Assembly (NCBI RefSeq): GCF_003014475.1
Contig: NZ_PYGJ01000010.1
Span: 84,570-148,569 of the forward strand
From: Shimia abyssi
GTDB taxonomy: Bacteria > Pseudomonadota > Alphaproteobacteria > Rhodobacterales > Rhodobacteraceae
Reading direction: 5' to 3'
Length of the DNA stretch: 64,000 nt
Below, one piece after another: positions 62,210 to 64,000 of this stretch (the first letter of the stretch is position 1; every line of letters starts with the position of its first letter). Below the pieces are notes generated by a model, which was given only the letters and a program-made list of their open reading frames with translations, was not told where the DNA came from and did no database searches. Position numbers and translations under genes: made by a program.

Positions 62210-62744
62210 CTAGAGTTTTAGTCCAAGTTGCTGTGCGCTCTTTTTCATAGATGACTTGTGCTTATTGCCCTTCTTGAAGCGGTTGGATTCCGAATTTTTT
62301 GAGTTTCCGACGAGTTTCCACCAATCTCCGCGTTTTGGCTTACTGTCACGAGTCCAGATAATACCTTCCCCATCGACAACATGCTCTCTGCATCGTTTTT
62401 CGGCCGCCTTATCCGTGCGCTTTCCGTCCTTTAGGAAACTCCAAGTCAATTCGAAACACCGTGTGCCCTTCGTCGAAACCGTCCACTTACCAACACCAAC
62501 AGAATATTTAGGGCCCGATTTATCTTTGCTTGGAAAAATCGCCAACGCCTCCCCATCCGGCGCATAGTAGATCCCTCCCCCTTTTGCTCCAATCAATACT
62601 TTTGTTTGCGTAATATTTGAAAATGACTTGCGGGTCAGCATTTTTCGCGTTTTTCGGTTTACTTCAGGCCAAAGCAATTCCGCCGGTTCCGACTAATGAG
62701 ACGATAATGGCTGCTGCGACGTAGCTCTGTTTAAAAAAAGGCAT
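62210..62744 (-). CDS. DUF995-like secreted protein, apparently frameshifted
   Basis: The open frame 62638-62210 encodes a DUF995-like domain: GGIYYAPDGEALAIFPSKDK, VGVGKWTVSTKGTRCFELTW, CREHVVDGEGIIWTR and GDWWKLVGNS, with a very basic tail. Just upstream, in another frame, ATG 62744 starts a clear signal peptide (MPFFKQSYVAAAII ... GGIALA) that ends at a TGA (62666-62664). Skipping the T of that TGA joins the two and gives a 177-residue exported protein whose cleavage site would be ALA-E. So the gene looks broken by one extra base, or contains a sequencing error. DUF995 has no known function. It separates tuf from rpsJ together with the LuxR gene. Confidence 0.6.
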
Positions 62745-62913
62745 GTTTTTCCAATCTAATATTATTCTGAGACATCAATTGATCATCCAGCATCTCAGGG
62801 TCGAGTGACCAAAGCGCCCGCTCAATTCACATTTGCCCGTCTGCGATGTCTCGTTAGCATCCCAAATGTCAACTCAATGGCCCGAATAAACAAGCTATCG
62901 AATCCGATACAGG

Positions 62914-63723
62914 TTAAATGGAAATCCAGCCATCCCGGATGGCAATCGCAACCGCCTGCTCGCGTGTAGCGGCGCCAAGTTTTCGCCGAATGGATAGCAA
63001 ATGCTTGCGCACCGTGACTTCGGCAACATTTGCCTTGAGCGCGATCTGATCATTGCGCAGTCCACTGGCGAGCCAACTTAGAACATCACGCTCTTTGGGA
63101 GATAGATTCTCTGGTCGAATGTTGATTTCGCCGCCATCGTAGCCTGCAAACGGAACTGGGATGTTCGCCGCAATGATAGCATGAATGATCTTCAAACGAT
63201 CCAATCCGATCACTGCATCCACCTCGGCAAGTGTTTGATCGGAACAAAAAACAACAAGCGACCGATACCCGGACGTCAGGCTTCCGGCCATGCTGCCGTA
63301 GAGAGAACCATACCCATGCGCTTTCAAATCATGGTTCAGCTCCCATGCAGGGTCAGATCGACCTAGCGTGCCACAGCTTGTCATGACTTCAGAATGACCG
63401 GCAAGCAAAGCACCGACAAACGGATCGATCAAAAAGTATTTTTTGGCTTCGTATCTATTGAGCCAAATATCGCTCATAGAAGATCTACCCCAGCCCGGCT
63501 CATCCCCAGTCAAATTTGTTCCCGCCGCATTCACAGCGGTACCGCCAATGTCCAAGATTACACTCTGGGTAATTTCCCAGTTATTGTTGGTGTCAGGACT
63601 CTGTTGAAACCTTTGATTGATCTCGAAGATGGCTTGCTCAAACGGTTCTAAACTAATACGCATTTGCAGGTCCGAAATCATAAGATTATAGAGCACAAAA
63701 GCCGATAGATTATCGCTCAACAT
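62914..63723 (-). CDS. LuxR-family transcriptional regulator with autoinducer-binding-like domain
   Basis: Regulator of up to 269 residues. The C-terminal GerE-type helix-turn-helix (about 205-269) reads LSPKERDVLSWLASGLRNDQ and VAEVTVRKHLLSIRRKLGAA. The N-terminal domain keeps the acyl-homoserine-lactone pocket pattern W87-x3-Y91-x8-D100-P101 in IWLNRYEAKKYFLIDPFV, although the later Trp is not evident. No luxI-type synthase is in the window, so it may be a solo receptor. The start is uncertain: ATGs at 63723, 63681 and 63663 all lack a good Shine-Dalgarno; the last gives 249 residues, nearer the usual size. Confidence 0.82.
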   Translation of the reverse strand: MLSDNLSAFVLYNLMISDLQMRISLEPFEQAIFEINQRFQQSPDTNNNWEITQSVILDIGGTAVNAAGTNLTGDEPGWGRSSMSDIWLNRYEAKKYFLIDPFVGALLAGHSEVMTSCGTLGRSDPAWELNHDLKAHGYGSLYGSMAGSLTSGYRSLVVFCSDQTLAEVDAVIGLDRLKIIHAIIAANIPVPFAGYDGGEINIRPENLSPKERDVLSWLASGLRNDQIALKANVAEVTVRKHLLSIRRKLGAATREQAVAIAIRDGWISI

Positions 63724-63903
63724 CTATCATTTACGCGCCAAACAAATTCAAGATGAAGTGAAAGGCCAATTTTGGCAAGAGCATTCAACTTTAGATCGAA
63801 TACCGTTTGCAACCATCTCAAATATGCGATTTTCCATTTCGCTTGCAATTTCGGCGCTTGGTTAGAATTATTTTTTCTTGAAAACTTGATATTGATGCCA
63901 CGC

Positions 63904-63933
63904 AAAAAAAAGGGCCGCCCAATGGGCGGCCCT
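63904..63933 (-). terminator. tuf terminator
   Basis: Leftward, AGGGCCGCCC (63933-63924) pairs perfectly with GGGCGGCCCT (63920-63911), loop ATT, followed by TTTTTTT (63910-63904). It is 24 bases past the tuf stop codon and ends that transcript before the LuxR gene. Confidence 0.9.
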
Positions 63934-63957
63934 TTGTTCATTCAGAGGGTCTCTGAA

Positions 63958-64000
63958 TTAGTCTACGATTTTGGACACAACGCCCGAACCAACCGTGCGG
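63958..64000 (-). CDS. tuf: elongation factor Tu, C-terminal fragment (cut by window end)
   Basis: The last 14 codons read leftward as RTVGSGVVSKIVD before TAA, the conserved C-terminus of EF-Tu. Only this end is inside the window. Its position, upstream of rpsJ, agrees with the usual fusA-tuf-rpsJ order, here separated by about two kilobases of accessory genes. Confidence 0.85.
   Translation of the reverse strand, partial: RTVGSGVVSKIVD

Noticed and set aside
61147..62250. Rightward open frame of 367 codons over rplC, rpsJ and the S10 leader
   Set aside because: It crosses two ribosomal genes and the rpsJ promoter on the opposite strand, so it is not credible.
1..64000. tRNA or rRNA genes, prophage, insertion sequences
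   Set aside because: I looked for tRNA-like folds in the intergenic regions and for integrase, transposase and phage proteins and saw none; a dedicated tRNA scan could still reveal one I missed.

Overview
The window looks like chromosomal DNA from a marine alphaproteobacterium of the Rhodobacterales, most likely the Roseobacter group. This rests on recognised protein families and gene order (DUF3179, DUF3035/BamF, paired DUF1127 proteins, an ALDH16-like enzyme beside deoC, a SitABCD manganese transporter, and the rsmB-heparinase-purH-lspA block), not on a database search. There is no prophage, insertion sequence, CRISPR array, rRNA or tRNA that I can see.

Layout. About 0-5 kb: rmuC and mutL (DNA repair), then a class III aminotransferase. 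About 5-22 kb: a 5-oxoprolinase/hydantoinase-type giant protein, a SulP anion transporter with a hairpin over its ribosome binding site, a manganese ABC operon (sitABCD) with a Fur-family operator inside its promoter, deoC plus an ALDH16-type aldehyde dehydrogenase, a diguanylate cyclase, a DUF3179 protein and a methyltransferase. About 22-31 kb: a long leftward block rsmB - heparinase II/III-like - purH - lspA - bamF-like lipoprotein - two M16 peptidases. About 31-37 kb: a small SdhAF4-like protein, a BadF-type sugar kinase, and a glycine betaine/proline-type ABC transporter with a fused double permease. About 37-41.7 kb: dapB, and rightward rbfA - phosphodiester glycosidase - truB - DUF1643 linked by ATGA overlaps, an RTX repeat protein and rpsO.

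From 41.9 kb to the end lies the tuf-S10-spc-alpha ribosomal protein cluster, all leftward, but cut into five blocks: rpsJ-rplC-rplD-rplW; rplB-rpsS-rplV-rpsC-rplP; rpmC-rpsQ-rplN-rplX-rplE-rpsN-rpsH-rplF-rplR-rpsE-rpmD; rplO-secY-adk; rpsM-rpsK-rpoA-rplQ. Each block has its own promoter-like sequence and ends in a hairpin plus T-run. Accessory genes fill four of the five gaps (counting the one between tuf and rpsJ): a LuxR-type regulator and a frameshifted DUF995 secreted protein; a 2-oxoglutarate oxygenase and a frameshifted membrane protein; a flavin-type oxidoreductase, a second 2-oxoglutarate oxygenase and a membrane cyclic-nucleotide-binding protein; and two DUF1127 proteins. This segmented, cassette-bearing ribosomal locus is the most unusual feature of the window.

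Several palindrome families sit between genes: tandem hairpins of the AGC-AAA-GCT and GTCACAGC/GCTGTGAC types near 1-70, 4972-5029 and 18151-18180, and a 13-bp-arm palindrome between rpoA and rplQ. All functions are by recognition of motifs and family resemblance; nothing was tested computationally.
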